Source: a bacterium (lineage in GTDB: Bacteria; Auribacterota; JABMQX01). Taken from it: DNA of 40,191 nucleotides. Both the position numbers and the translations under genes were made by a program. The DNA lies in assembly GCA_030691545.1 (NCBI GenBank), contig JAUYEE010000223.1, positions 1 to 40,191 on the forward strand, written 5' to 3'. This document shows positions 24,557 through 33,548 of this stretch, one piece after another; the first letter of the stretch is position 1, and each line of letters begins with the position of its first letter. A model generated the notes under the pieces. That model did not search any database. It had not been told where the DNA came from and was given only the letters and a program-made list of their open reading frames with translations.

Positions 24557-24630
24557 AAGTAATGCCCCCTCAGACGCCAGGAAGACTATGACGCCTGCAC
24601 CCTGACACTATCCGTTCTCCGCAAGTGTTT

Positions 24631-26253
24631 TCACCGACACGACGCAGGGCAATGGCTCGGGTCGTTGGGGCCGGGCTTTTGCCAGCCCGTCCCCCACTTT
24701 GGGTCGCTGTAATCCCAGAACTCGCCGGCGCCGAGCCTGGTATGAACAGCCAGAAGCTCGTCCGCCTCGCGGGTCATGCCCTCGTCGAGCTTTTGAAGAA
24801 ACTCATCCAGCGAGATTCCGTCGCCGAGGAAAAGCTCGATCAACCTCTGGTGCATATCCGTAAACTCGGTGCGAAAAGAATTGAGCCATTTGACGGTGCA
24901 ATACCGGTGCTTGATGATTTCGGCAAAGGGGGCCAGCTCCGGCGACATCCTCGCCCCCTTGATGTTCGGAATGAACAGTCCTGCCTCATTGATGATTTTC
25001 TCTGCGTTATCCGGCCGGGTAAGGAAGTAAAGAAAATCCACCGCTTGCTCGACTTGGTTCTTGAGAATCGCGGAGTTGGTAACCGAGTATTGCACACCGG
25101 CTCCGCCGATGACAGCCGGCCCCGCCCCACAAGCGTACGGGGAAGTCTCCTTTGTTATCGGCGGAAGGTAGAAGACGCCCCACTCGAATTTGACGAGCGG
25201 GTCGAGCTTCATCCGGCGAATCAGCCAGCTCCCGTCCCAGAGCATCGCCCCTTTCTGAAGAAGGAAAAGGCGGTTCTGGTCAGTGTTGGAGAGGTCTTTG
25301 TTCCAGAACTGTCGCCACTGCCGCATCAGCCGCCAGACCTCCCGATAGCGGCGGCTGGCGGGTGAGAAGTATCCGTTTTTTACCAACCAGCACATCTCTT
25401 TCGGGAAAAGGTAACCCTGGAGGTACTCCTCCTCGTCGGCAGGTCCCTTTTCCCTGTCTATCTCGTCTATGATCCCATAGAAAAGCTGGTCGAAGAGGAA
25501 ATCCTGCGCCCAATCCCTCGCCCACTCGATTCGCATGATGAGGGGAATATATTCGTGCTCCTTCACCCGTCTCTGGATGTCGAGGAATTCTCGCCAATCT
25601 TTCGGGCCCGGCCACCCCTGGGGGATGTCTATTCCACATTTACGAAAAATGTCCCGGTTATAAAAGATGCCAGTCTCCACAAGGTCATAGGAGATGCTGT
25701 AAAGCTGCCCATTTGGCGCCCGCTTGGCTTTCGTCAGGGCTGGGTTGGCAAACAGGTCCCACCACTGCTCGCTCCCCGGCTGGCCTTTCGGAATATACGC
25801 ATTCGGTCTGCTCATAAACGGCTCGAGGCTCACCCACCACCCCTTGTCCACGTCCGGCCACACGATTTCCGTGTTGACCCCGATGATGTCTGGGGCGATT
25901 CCCCCCATGAGCTGAGGTTTCATCCAATCCCCCTCGGTGGCATCCGCCTGGACGCCGACCACGCGGAAGTCAATGTGCACGTCCGGGTGGAGCTTCATGT
26001 ACTCTTGGGAGACCTCGGTGATGGCCTTATTGGGGGAACCGATGGCTTGTGGGGCGAAGCCCGGCCGATAGTCCCACGCGTGCATGACAATGTGGTGCTT
26101 GCTCTCTGAGGGAGATCGCACACGAGCGGCCGCGCTCCTGTCCCGAAGGGCGTATTCTCCAACAAGAATCCATGCTGCTGACACAGCGAGAAATGCGGCA
26201 AAAGCCGGTTTCACAAAACGCGCTATCCTGTTCGACTTCGTTACTGCGTCCAT
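24631..26253 (-). CDS. ABC extracellular sugar-binding protein, family 1
   Basis: A 540-residue binding protein, longer than the usual 400-450. The N-terminal hydrophobic segment (FVKPAFAAFLAVSAAWILVG) has no lipobox cysteine, so it may stay as a membrane anchor. Typical family 1 features are ITEVSQEYMKLHPDVHIDFR, GGIAPDIIGVN, LYSISYDLVETGIFYNRDIF, DGSWLIRRM and AVDFLYFLTRPDNAEKII. It captures a sugar or oligosaccharide outside the membrane and hands it to the two permeases encoded directly downstream. The nearby secreted glycosidase makes an oligosaccharide ligand plausible (inference). ATG 26253 is preceded by AGGG at 8 bases. The gene heads the minus-strand transport operon. Confidence 0.93.
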   Translation of the reverse strand: MDAVTKSNRIARFVKPAFAAFLAVSAAWILVGEYALRDRSAAARVRSPSESKHHIVMHAWDYRPGFAPQAIGSPNKAITEVSQEYMKLHPDVHIDFRVVGVQADATEGDWMKPQLMGGIAPDIIGVNTEIVWPDVDKGWWVSLEPFMSRPNAYIPKGQPGSEQWWDLFANPALTKAKRAPNGQLYSISYDLVETGIFYNRDIFRKCGIDIPQGWPGPKDWREFLDIQRRVKEHEYIPLIMRIEWARDWAQDFLFDQLFYGIIDEIDREKGPADEEEYLQGYLFPKEMCWLVKNGYFSPASRRYREVWRLMRQWRQFWNKDLSNTDQNRLFLLQKGAMLWDGSWLIRRMKLDPLVKFEWGVFYLPPITKETSPYACGAGPAVIGGAGVQYSVTNSAILKNQVEQAVDFLYFLTRPDNAEKIINEAGLFIPNIKGARMSPELAPFAEIIKHRYCTVKWLNSFRTEFTDMHQRLIELFLGDGISLDEFLQKLDEGMTREADELLAVHTRLGAGEFWDYSDPKWGTGWQKPGPNDPSHCPASCR

Positions 26254-26430
26254 GCGGAAAACCCTACGCGAATCCTGTGACCGAGACCGTGCGAGAGCAT
26301 CTCCAAACGCCGGAACCGTGGAAGCGCGGCAAGCTCACCTCGAGCCCGCAAAACACAATCATGGGGATTGTACTGGAACCGTGTGAGCGATTCAACGGAA
26401 CGAAGCCGGCAAAAGATGAGAAGAAAAGGT

Positions 26431-26459
26431 TTGACAAAGGGATGGCTTCCGGTTAGCCT
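26431..26459 (+). promoter_or_regulatory. Putative promoter of tRNA-Glu gene
   Basis: A perfect TTGACA (26431-26436) and TAGCCT (26454-26459) are separated by 17 bases, giving a start about 35 bases before the mature tRNA end. The -35 is perfect, the -10 weak. Confidence 0.5.
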
Positions 26460-26501
26460 ATGTACCGCTAAAAGACGATTGCTGTGTTCCCTGATTGAGC
26501 T

Positions 26502-26574
26502 GGCCCCTTCGTCTAATGGCTTAGGATAGGTGGTTCTCAGCCATCTGATGCGGGTTCGATTCCCGCAGGGGCTG
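26502..26574 (+). tRNA. tRNA-Glu (anticodon CUC)
   Basis: The acceptor arm GGCCCCU pairs with AGGGGCU (first pair G-U), with discriminator G. The D arm is GUCU with loop AAUGGCUUAGGAU, the anticodon stem GGUGG/CCAUC encloses loop UUCUCAG with anticodon CUC, and the T arm GCGGG UUCGAUU CCCGC is perfect. CCA is not encoded. A T-run follows at about 26576 and may end the transcript. The layout matches other bacterial tRNA-Glu species (GGCCCCUUCGUCUA start). Confidence 0.93.
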
Positions 26575-26832
26575 CTTTTTTCTTGCGCGTACAAATCAGC
26601 GGACCCCGCCAGCCCCCCGAAGCTTCCCTGCTCTCTATCCCGTGACTTGCCCCTTCGCATCTTCCACTCCCGGGCTTCCGCTCACCAGATGGGGCAGGGC
26701 AAACCGATGCGGACAGGCAACTACAACCACTGTTACGCGGATACACGGCTTGACATAGAGAGCGCGGTGCTGCGAGCTGCTGCCGTACCCACATCGGTAG
26801 GGGTCCTTGAAGGCGTACCCCGGGCGCCTGAC

Positions 26833-27456
26833 TCAAAACAGGTAAATGCCAGACGACTTTTCTCTGCCGACGGTGGTGGCGGGTCCGTGGCCAGGGTAAA
26901 CGGCTGTTTCCGGGGGGAGGGAGAAGATTCTGTTTGTGATAGAGTCCCTCAACTGCGACATGGAGCCTCCGGGGAGGTCCGTCCTCCCAACACCTCCCCC
27001 TTCGAAAAGCACATCCCCACAGAAGAGAGAATTGCCCGTCAGGTAAGAGACGCTCCCCGGGCTGTGTCCCGGCGTATGGAGAACGGTGAAGCGGAGGTTC
27101 CCTACCGTGATTTCATCGCCATCCCGTACGAAATGGTCAACCGGCGGGGCGGAGTCGCCCTCGAACCCCATATAGAGGAGTTGCTCCACCAGCGCGTTGT
27201 AGAGGGGAAGGTCCTTCCTGTGGCAGCAGATTTCGGCAGAGGTTTTCTCCTTGACCCCGCCGACCGCGGCGATGTGGTCCCAGTGGGCATGGGTGATGAG
27301 AATCTTAGCGATGGATAATCCCAGCGCCGAACAGCGCTCGAGAATAACCTCCGCGTCGGCGCCGGGGTCAATGACAACACCCTGTCCGCCGCGAGCTTCC
27401 GCAACGAGATAGCAGTTGGTCTCGTTAACGCCGATGGGGACGGTCTCGACGATCAT
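26833..27456 (-). CDS. Metallo-beta-lactamase-fold hydrolase, glyoxalase II-like
   Basis: A 207-residue protein of the small glyoxalase II-like (YcbL-type) branch of the MBL fold. The metal site is complete: THAHWDH, HTPGHSPGS, a bridging Asp in LFCGDVLFEGGG and the final His in YPGHGPATT. It probably hydrolyses a thioester or similar small substrate; specificity is not visible. The start at ATG 27456 (MIVETVPIGVNETNCYLV) places the family's first strand at the N-terminus and overlaps the end of pnp by 32 bases, so it is the last gene of that unit. AAGGAGG lies 13-15 bases before this ATG, somewhat far. Confidence 0.88.
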   Translation of the reverse strand: MIVETVPIGVNETNCYLVAEARGGQGVVIDPGADAEVILERCSALGLSIAKILITHAHWDHIAAVGGVKEKTSAEICCHRKDLPLYNALVEQLLYMGFEGDSAPPVDHFVRDGDEITVGNLRFTVLHTPGHSPGSVSYLTGNSLFCGDVLFEGGGVGRTDLPGGSMSQLRDSITNRIFSLPPETAVYPGHGPATTVGREKSSGIYLF

Positions 27457-29638
27457 TTGATCGGTCGTCCCTCCTTCGGTTGCCGTCGGAGTCGTGAGGA
27501 GGGCGGTTCGGCTCGCGTCGTTCGGGCGGGGCGCCCGGCTCCTCGCCCTTGCTGGTACTGAGGGCATCCTTCCGGCTGAGGTTGATCCTTCCGCGGTCGT
27601 CAATCTCGGTGACTTTCACCATGATCTCGTCGCCAACGCTGACAATATCCTCGACGCGATTGACCCGATGATCCGCCAGCCTGGAGATGTGAACGAGACC
27701 CTCTTTCCCGGGAAGAATCTCGACGAAGGCCCCGAAGTCAACGATCTTCTTCACGGTGCCGCGGTAGATTTTGCCGACTTCGACGTCCTCGGTGAGAGCC
27801 CGGATGGCCTCGACAGCCTTCTGGCCGGCCTCGTCCGTTGGACTGGAGATGGTGATTTTCCCCGAATCCTCGATGTCAATGACGCTGTCGGTATCCTGCG
27901 TGATTTTCCGGATGACGCTGCCTCCGGGGCCGATGACGGCTCCAATCTTCTCCGGGTCAATCTGGATGATGGTTAAGCGAGGCGCCAACTCGGAAATGCT
28001 TGGCCGGGGTTTCTCGAGAGTCTGGTTCATCACATCGAGGACGTAGAGGCGGGCTTTTTTCGCTTCTCGGAGAACCTCGGACATGATCTCCCGGGTTATA
28101 CCTATCGTCTTGATGTCCATCTGGAAGGCGGTGATGCCCTCTCGGGTTCCGGCGACTTTGAAGTCCATGTCCCCCAGAGCGTCCTCAATTCCCAAGATGT
28201 CCGCCAGAATGGCATGCCGGTCGCCCTCCTTGATCAACCCCATGGCGACTCCGGCAACACCCGCCGACACGGGCACCCCCGCGTCCATGATGGCGAGGGA
28301 ACCAGCGCAAACCGTCGCCATGGAAGACGACCCGTTGGACTCCAGGATGTCCGAGGTGACGCGAATCGTGTAGGGGAAATCAATGTCGTTGGGAATGACA
28401 GTCAGCAGAGCTCTCTCCGCGAGGACTCCGTGGCCAATATCCCTTCGGCTGGGGCCGCGAATGGGCTTCACTTCTCCGACGCTGTACGGCGGGAAATTGT
28501 AATGGACCATAAATCTCTTTGACTGCTCGCCAATGAGAGTATCCGCGCGCTGCTTGTCGGAAACGGTGCCGAGTGTGGTGATTGTCAGGGCCTGGGTCTC
28601 GCCGCGGGTGAAAAGGGCGGAGCCGTGCGTCCTGGGGAGAAGGCCGACCTCACAGGAGATCGGACGAATGTCGAGCAGCCCCCGCCCGTCCGCTCTCTTG
28701 CCATCTCGCAGAGCCAGCTCGCGGAGGCGCCGCCGCTGGAGGTCCTTGAAAGCCATCTCGATCTGCGTGAGCGTGTAAGGGGGATTCTCTTGCTCGCCGA
28801 TGAGTTCCGTCTTGAGGCGCTCCCGTAAAGCGTTGACCGCCTTGTTTCGAGGCGTCTTCCCGGGAATGGTGATCGCCGAGACGACCTCTTGACCGACAAG
28901 CTCTTCGACAGCGGACGCCAGCGCATCGGGCACCGAAATCAGTTGGTGTTCGACTTTTGGCTTGCCGCAGCGGGCGCTCAACTCCCGAATTCCCTCGACA
29001 ATCTTTTTGACAGCGGCATGCCCCAACTGAATCGCTTCCAGAACCGCCTCCTCAGTGAGGAATTTGGCGGACCCTTCGACCATGGTGACCGCTTCCTGTG
29101 TGCCGGCAACCACCATGTCGAGCGCGGACGTCTCCATCTGCTTATGCGTGGGATTGATGACCAGGTTGCCTTCCACGAGTCCGACGCGGACCATGCCCAC
29201 GGCCTCCGCGAAGGGGATGTCCGAGACAGCCAGAGCGGCGGAAGCCGCAACGCCCGCCAGGACGTCTGGGTCATTCTCATCATCCGCCGAAAGGACCTCG
29301 CTGATGATCTGGACCTCGTCGAACATCCCTTTGGGGAAGAGGGGACGGAGGGGACGGTCTGTCAACCGACAGGTACGGACTTCCTTCTCGGTGGGCCTGC
29401 CTTCGCGCTTGAAGTATCCTCCAGGGAAGCGCCCGGCGGCGGACGTCTTTTCCCTGTACTCGACGGTGAGAGGGAAAAAGTCAATCCCCTCGCGCGGTTC
29501 GTCAGCGACGACCACAGCAGAAAGGACGATCGTTCCCCCGGACCGGGCTGTAACCGCCCCATTGGCCTGCTTGGCCATCTTGCCTGTTTGTAGGATCAGT
29601 TCTCTTTCACCGACGGGGATTGCAATAGACTCCAACAT
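27425..29638 (-). CDS. pnp: Polyribonucleotide nucleotidyltransferase (PNPase)
   Basis: A 737-residue 3'-to-5' phosphorolytic exoribonuclease, central to mRNA decay and part of the RNA degradosome in many bacteria. Two RNase PH-like domains (about 5-220 and 310-540; FFPLTVEYREKTSAAGRFPGGYFKREG in part, and SDILESNGSSSMATVCAGSL) flank a helical linker. A KH domain (about 550-610, IGAVIGPGGSVIRKI) and an S1 domain (about 615-690) follow, then a basic, disordered Arg/Asp-rich tail of about 45 residues. The ATG at 29638 is immediately preceded by GGAGGAG; the longer start at 29665 is rejected. It is downstream of rpsO, as in most bacteria. Confidence 0.97.
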   Translation of the reverse strand: MLESIAIPVGERELILQTGKMAKQANGAVTARSGGTIVLSAVVVADEPREGIDFFPLTVEYREKTSAAGRFPGGYFKREGRPTEKEVRTCRLTDRPLRPLFPKGMFDEVQIISEVLSADDENDPDVLAGVAASAALAVSDIPFAEAVGMVRVGLVEGNLVINPTHKQMETSALDMVVAGTQEAVTMVEGSAKFLTEEAVLEAIQLGHAAVKKIVEGIRELSARCGKPKVEHQLISVPDALASAVEELVGQEVVSAITIPGKTPRNKAVNALRERLKTELIGEQENPPYTLTQIEMAFKDLQRRRLRELALRDGKRADGRGLLDIRPISCEVGLLPRTHGSALFTRGETQALTITTLGTVSDKQRADTLIGEQSKRFMVHYNFPPYSVGEVKPIRGPSRRDIGHGVLAERALLTVIPNDIDFPYTIRVTSDILESNGSSSMATVCAGSLAIMDAGVPVSAGVAGVAMGLIKEGDRHAILADILGIEDALGDMDFKVAGTREGITAFQMDIKTIGITREIMSEVLREAKKARLYVLDVMNQTLEKPRPSISELAPRLTIIQIDPEKIGAVIGPGGSVIRKITQDTDSVIDIEDSGKITISSPTDEAGQKAVEAIRALTEDVEVGKIYRGTVKKIVDFGAFVEILPGKEGLVHISRLADHRVNRVEDIVSVGDEIMVKVTEIDDRGRINLSRKDALSTSKGEEPGAPPERREPNRPPHDSDGNRRRDDRSNDRRDRPHRR

Positions 29639-29894
29639 TTCTCCTCCGAAGCTGCGTGTTGCCAACCCGCCGGTCTTCCTTGGTCATCAGAGCCGATGTC
29701 GCGACGACGTAGCGCTCCCGGGCATGAAAAGGGTCAAGCCGAAATGACAGAGTGAAAAGGCCTCGTCCCTCGAAGATGGAGGAAGGTCGTGAAATCGCCT
29801 CTAATGATCAAGGACAGCAGCTCGTCAGCGGGTTGTACGGATGTTTGTGTATAGACTCCTGCCGCTCCCGATGCGCAGGAACCGGCAATCAGAC
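29639..29894 (-). other. rpsO-pnp intergenic region
   Basis: 256 bases between the rpsO stop and the pnp start. A small stem (TCAGAC/GTCTGA) overlaps the rpsO stop codon, with no T-run. In enterobacteria this gap holds the pnp promoter and an RNase III-cut hairpin through which PNPase represses itself; I could not identify an equivalent long stem or promoter here. Confidence 0.4.
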
Positions 29895-30164
29895 TCATCG
29901 TCTGAGGTTCAATTTCTTCAAAAGGTTCTGATATTGCTCGGGGTCCTTCTTGCTAACGTAGTCAAGAAGCCTCCTGCGTCTGCCCACCAATCTCAGCAGG
30001 CCCCGTCGAGAATGGTGGTCCTTCTTGTGCTTCTTGAGGTGGGTACTCACCTCGTTGATTCGTTCGGTCATAATCGCGATCTGTACCGAAGAGGATCCCG
30101 TGTCCCCCTCACGCATTTGGAAACCTTTGGTAATCTCTTGCTTCTTATCTTTATCGAGTGCCAT
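29895..30164 (-). CDS. rpsO: 30S ribosomal protein S15
   Basis: An 89-residue protein, the normal length. It binds 16S rRNA early in small-subunit assembly and bridges the two subunits. The family signature [20 protein letters not shown] is followed by [16 protein letters not shown] and RRRLLDYV, including the RNA-binding His/Asp/Ser turn. ATG 30164 is supported by GGAG 7 bases upstream; upstream in-frame codons are leader. Gene order ribF-rpsO-pnp is the common bacterial one. A good promoter lies between ribF and rpsO. Confidence 0.98.
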   Translation of the reverse strand: MALDKDKKQEITKGFQMREGDTGSSSVQIAIMTERINEVSTHLKKHKKDHHSRRGLLRLVGRRRRLLDYVSKKDPEQYQNLLKKLNLRR

Positions 30165-30214
30165 TCCTCTTCTCCGGGCCAACCGAGAGCCTGCGCTTGA
30201 CATACCACGCAACT

Positions 30215-30234
30215 GGCAGGGATTCATCCCTGCC
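30215..30234 (-). repeat. 5'-terminal hairpin of predicted rpsO transcript
   Basis: A perfect 8-bp stem GGCAGGGA / TCCCTGCC with loop TGAA on the coding strand, starting at about the first base predicted from the rpsO promoter. It could protect the 5' end or act in S15 feedback. No T-run follows. Confidence 0.45.
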
Positions 30235-30239
30235 CGGCT

Positions 30240-30268
30240 ATTGTAGCGTGACTCCCGCCTTCAATCAA
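30240..30268 (-). promoter_or_regulatory. Putative rpsO promoter
   Basis: TTGATT (30263-30268) and TACAAT (30240-30245) with a 17-base spacer, overlapping the ribF stop region. This is one of the best sigma-70-type matches in the window and would let rpsO-pnp be expressed apart from the long nusA transcript. Confidence 0.6.
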
Positions 30269-31268
30269 CCCTTTCCATTGTCCGCGGCAACAACTCGTGC
30301 CGGCGCCGCGGTTGCTTTGGGGCATTGCTCTTCCTGTGATTATGAAGATACCGTTTGACTTCCTCAATGTCCAGCGCAATTTGCGCAGCGAGTTCTTGCG
30401 GACTGGCGAAACGTTCTTCGTCCCGTATGCGGCGGTGGAAAATGACCTCCACACGCTCTCGATAGATCTCCTTATCAAAGTCTATGATGTGCACCTCCAG
30501 AGTCGGCGAACTCGGGCGGCGACCCGGAAACGTTGGCCGCCAGCCCACGTTCAAGGCGCCGGGATGCCTGTCGCCCTCGACGAGAACCTCCGCCACATAA
30601 ACCCCCCTCGGCGGGATGACCTGGTCGAGAGGACGAATGTTCGCGGTGCAGTACCCCAGTTTTCTCCCTACGCTCTTCCCCCGAACGACCCGGCCGACGA
30701 TGGAGAATCTTCTTCCCAGAAGGGATTCGGCTGCGGAGAGTTCCCCGTGAAGAATGTGATGCCGAATGGCCGTGCTGCTCACAGGTAACCCGCCGACGCG
30801 AACTTCCTCGAGGAACTCCACCGTGAAGCCGAGCTCCTTGCCGAGCTTCCTCAAAAGCCGGGGAGTCCCCTGGCGGTCCTTGCCAAACCGCAAGCGGGCG
30901 CCCGCGACCACACTCGCTGCCCGAAGCCTGTCGCAGACAACGTTCACCACGAAATCTCCGGCTGACATGGACGCGAGTTCATCGTCCAGTTCCACCAACA
31001 CGCACACGTCAACCCCCAGTTCCTCGATGAGGGCGAGCTTATGCTCGGTGCATGTCAGAAGCGGGGGGCCAACGCCCTTCCCCAGAGCCTCGCGGGGATG
31101 CCTGTCGAAGGTCATGACCACACTTGAGAGGCCCGTGTCGGCGGCCTTGCGAACGGCCCTGCGGATGACCTTCTGATGACCGAGGTGAACGCCATCGAAG
31201 GTGCCAAGGGTCAAGCAAGACCGCCCCGGAAAAGAAGCGCGTTTTCGGAGTCCTCTGATAATTCTCAT
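30261..31268 (-). CDS. ribF: Bifunctional riboflavin kinase / FAD synthetase
   Basis: A 335-residue protein that converts riboflavin to FMN and then FAD. The N-terminal adenylyltransferase domain (about 15-185) has TLGTFDGVHLGHQKVI, VMTFDRHPREAL and the later SSTAIRHHIL. The C-terminal flavokinase domain (about 190-320) has VVRGKSVGRKLGYCTANI (usually G-R-x-LGFPTAN), GVYVAEV and ALNVGWRPTF. The kinase motif has YC in place of the usual FP, a mild divergence. ATG 31268 is chosen because upstream codons have no ribosome site and no family similarity. The gene follows truB by 58 bases in the usual truB-ribF order. Confidence 0.95.
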   Translation of the reverse strand: MRIIRGLRKRASFPGRSCLTLGTFDGVHLGHQKVIRRAVRKAADTGLSSVVMTFDRHPREALGKGVGPPLLTCTEHKLALIEELGVDVCVLVELDDELASMSAGDFVVNVVCDRLRAASVVAGARLRFGKDRQGTPRLLRKLGKELGFTVEFLEEVRVGGLPVSSTAIRHHILHGELSAAESLLGRRFSIVGRVVRGKSVGRKLGYCTANIRPLDQVIPPRGVYVAEVLVEGDRHPGALNVGWRPTFPGRRPSSPTLEVHIIDFDKEIYRERVEVIFHRRIRDEERFASPQELAAQIALDIEEVKRYLHNHRKSNAPKQPRRRHELLPRTMERVD

Positions 31269-31326
31269 CCTAAGTCCGACAACCAGTCTGTCCCATCGTG
31301 TCTGTTTCGGCCGCAACTGACTCGCC

Positions 31327-32076
31327 TCATCCCCTCTCGCAGCGGATTTTCTTCTCAATAGCCGCTCCGAGGGGCATCAGGAGGGAGATGATTTCCTCCT
31401 TGGGCAGATGTGTGAGGAACTCGAGAGAGTAAGCATCCCGCAGTGAAAAGAATCCGGAGCGCAGGCGGGACAGTCGAAGCATGCAGCCCCCCGGACCCAG
31501 CGCTTCGCCGATATCGGCGCACAGCGTGCGAATGTACGTTCCCTTGGAGCACTCCACGAGGAATGTGACTTCCGGCAGATTCACCGCGAGCAACTCAATC
31601 CGTTTGATGGTGACCGCCTTTGGCTCCCTGGGAACTACGATCCCTTTTCGATGCAGCTTGTAGAGTCGGCGCCCCTGAACCTTTTTTGCCGACACCATCG
31701 GGGGGATTTGCTCGATTTGTCCCGCGAACCGCTTCAGGCTCTCCTCGATGCTCTCGATGGCAACCTCCGGGCATGGACTCTCGCGCAGGACCTTTCCTTC
31801 GATATCCTGTGTGTCCGTGGCGACTCCAAGCAGAAGAGTCGTCAGATACGTCTTGTCGTCTTCTATGAAGTGCTTGACTGCCTTGGTGGCCCTTCCCACT
31901 GCCAGCACGAGAACGCCGGTGCCTATGGGATCGAGGGTGCCGAGATGCCCGATTTTTCGCAACCGCAGGGCGCGCCTCATCTCCTGCACGACGCCGTGAG
32001 AGGTTATCCCGGACGGCTTGTCCACGACGAGAAAACCGCTTGGCGACAGAAGCACTAGTTTGGTGCGAGCGGTCAT
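31327..32076 (-). CDS. truB: tRNA pseudouridine(55) synthase
   Basis: A 249-residue enzyme that makes pseudouridine 55 in the T loop of tRNAs. Motifs are FLVVDKPSGITSHGVV and the catalytic GHLGTLDPIGTGVLVLAVG (Asp of TLDP), followed by KTYLTTLLLGVATDTQD and GTYIRTLCADIGEALG. Length is within the bacterial range. ATG 32076 is one base past the nrnA stop, with AAAGGGTGA inside the end of nrnA, so it is tightly coupled to that gene. Confidence 0.96.
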   Translation of the reverse strand: MTARTKLVLLSPSGFLVVDKPSGITSHGVVQEMRRALRLRKIGHLGTLDPIGTGVLVLAVGRATKAVKHFIEDDKTYLTTLLLGVATDTQDIEGKVLRESPCPEVAIESIEESLKRFAGQIEQIPPMVSAKKVQGRRLYKLHRKGIVVPREPKAVTIKRIELLAVNLPEVTFLVECSKGTYIRTLCADIGEALGPGGCMLRLSRLRSGFFSLRDAYSLEFLTHLPKEEIISLLMPLGAAIEKKIRCERG

Positions 32077-32077
32077 T

Positions 32078-33133
32078 TCACCCTTTCGATGGTGAGCCTG
32101 ACAGGGACGAAGCGGACGCCGCCATACCGGCCTGCTCCAGTTCCTCGGCAATTGCTTTCAGGATGAGCTCCTGAACCGTTTCCGCGGAGCCGGAGAGCGT
32201 GCACCCCGCCGCGAGGGGGTGCCCGCCGCCGTGAAACATCTCCGCCACGCGCGACACCACGACATTCCTTCTCTTCGAGCGCAGGCTGACCTTCACCTCA
32301 CCTTCGGGTCCTTCCTGCTTGAAAAGAATCGCGACCTCGACACCCTTGATCTCCCGTGGGAAATTGATGAAGCCATCGGCCTCGACGGGAGACACGCCCA
32401 CTTCATCGAGCATCTTTCTTGTCACCCACATGTACGCCACTTTGCCGGAGAAGCACGTCTGAAGAGTCGCCAGGGCTAACCCGAGGAGCTGGAACTTCCG
32501 GAGAGAGTGCGAGCCGTACACGTGCTGCGCGACCCGCGCCGGGTTGACTCCATAGGTGACCAGCCGCGCCGCCGCCCTTAGAGAGGACGAGGTCGTGTTC
32601 GGGAAACGAAAGGACCCTGTGTCGGTTAAGATAGCGGTGTACAGCGCGGTCGCCACCTCGGAGGAGACGTCGTATCGGGCATGTTCCAGCAGATGACACA
32701 GCATCTCGCCGACGGACGATGCGCTCGGGTCCACCCAGTTGATGGTGCCGCGGATATCGTTGCTTTCGTGATGGTCAATATTGATGAGCTCCTTGCAGGG
32801 AGGAATTTGTCGGTTCAATGATAACGGCAACCGCGAAATGGACGGTATGTCCAGCAGGACGACCACATCCCACTTCTGTCCAGAGGGAAGAGAGCGCGGG
32901 AGGTCTTCGCCGCCCAAAAGAAAAAGGTATTCGGGGGGCATGTCCCCGGGAAAAAGGGCAAAACATTGCTTCCCCCGGTGCACCAACACTCGCCATAACG
33001 CGACGAGGCTGCCAATGGAGTCGCCGTCGGGACTGACGTGCGTCAGGATGACGAACACATCATTTTCCTCGATGGCAGAAATGATCCTGTCTCTCGCGGA
33101 AGCGTCCTCGCGGTGCTTCATCCCGTTGTGCAT
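32078..33133 (-). CDS. nrnA: DHH-family oligoribonuclease / pAp phosphatase
   Basis: A protein of about 351 residues of the NrnA type (DHH and DHHA1 domains), which degrades nanoRNAs and dephosphorylates pAp. Metal motifs are THVSPDGDSIGS, WDVVLLDIPS, the DHH signature NIDHHESND and TDTGSFRF. The DHHA1 end has GGGHPLAAGC. The start is either ATG 33133 or 33121: GAGGAG lies 1-2 bases before the first and 13 before the second, so neither is ideal. It sits between rbfA and truB, a frequent order in bacteria outside the Proteobacteria. Confidence 0.93.
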   Translation of the reverse strand: MHNGMKHREDASARDRIISAIEENDVFVILTHVSPDGDSIGSLVALWRVLVHRGKQCFALFPGDMPPEYLFLLGGEDLPRSLPSGQKWDVVVLLDIPSISRLPLSLNRQIPPCKELINIDHHESNDIRGTINWVDPSASSVGEMLCHLLEHARYDVSSEVATALYTAILTDTGSFRFPNTTSSSLRAAARLVTYGVNPARVAQHVYGSHSLRKFQLLGLALATLQTCFSGKVAYMWVTRKMLDEVGVSPVEADGFINFPREIKGVEVAILFKQEGPEGEVKVSLRSKRRNVVVSRVAEMFHGGGHPLAAGCTLSGSAETVQELILKAIAEELEQAGMAASASSLSGSPSKG

Positions 33134-33143
33134 TCTCCTCGTA

Positions 33144-33503
33144 TCATTCTTGTGAGTTCCCCCTCTCCCCCAGTTCGGACAGAAGCTGCGCAATGTGCAT
33201 GGAATAATCAATGGAGGTGTCAAGGACAAATTGGAGCTTCGGCATTCGCTTCAGGCGCACCCTGGAGGACAGCGCCTTCTGAATAAACCCTGTGGCCGCG
33301 TTGAGACAGCGCAGGGATTCCTGCCGGTGCTCCTCATCGCCCAGCACGCTCACCCGGATGGAGGCCGTTCTCAAGTCACTGGTGACATCCACGGAACTCA
33401 CCGTGACAAACCCGACTTTGGGGTTTCTGATTTCTCGACATAGAATCTCAGCCACTTCTCTTTTGAGAAGCCCACCGACTCGCGACGTTCGTTTTGTGGC
33501 CAT
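33144..33503 (-). CDS. rbfA: Ribosome-binding factor A
   Basis: A 119-residue KH-fold protein for late 30S subunit maturation and cold adaptation. Characteristic parts are RVGGLLKREVAEILCREIRN, VTVSSVDVTSDLRTASIRVS and LNAATGFIQKALSSRVRLKR followed by MPKLQFVLD. ATG 33503 has GGAGGAAT at 7 bases. Its stop lies downstream of the nrnA start region, a gap of 10 bases or less. The 136-base gap before it, towards ylxP, is filled by an odd inverted repeat. Confidence 0.95.
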   Translation of the reverse strand: MATKRTSRVGGLLKREVAEILCREIRNPKVGFVTVSSVDVTSDLRTASIRVSVLGDEEHRQESLRCLNAATGFIQKALSSRVRLKRMPKLQFVLDTSIDYSMHIAQLLSELGERGNSQE

Positions 33504-33548
33504 GATATTCCTCCATCGCGCTGGCTGCCCGGTCACATCGTCGGGCTC

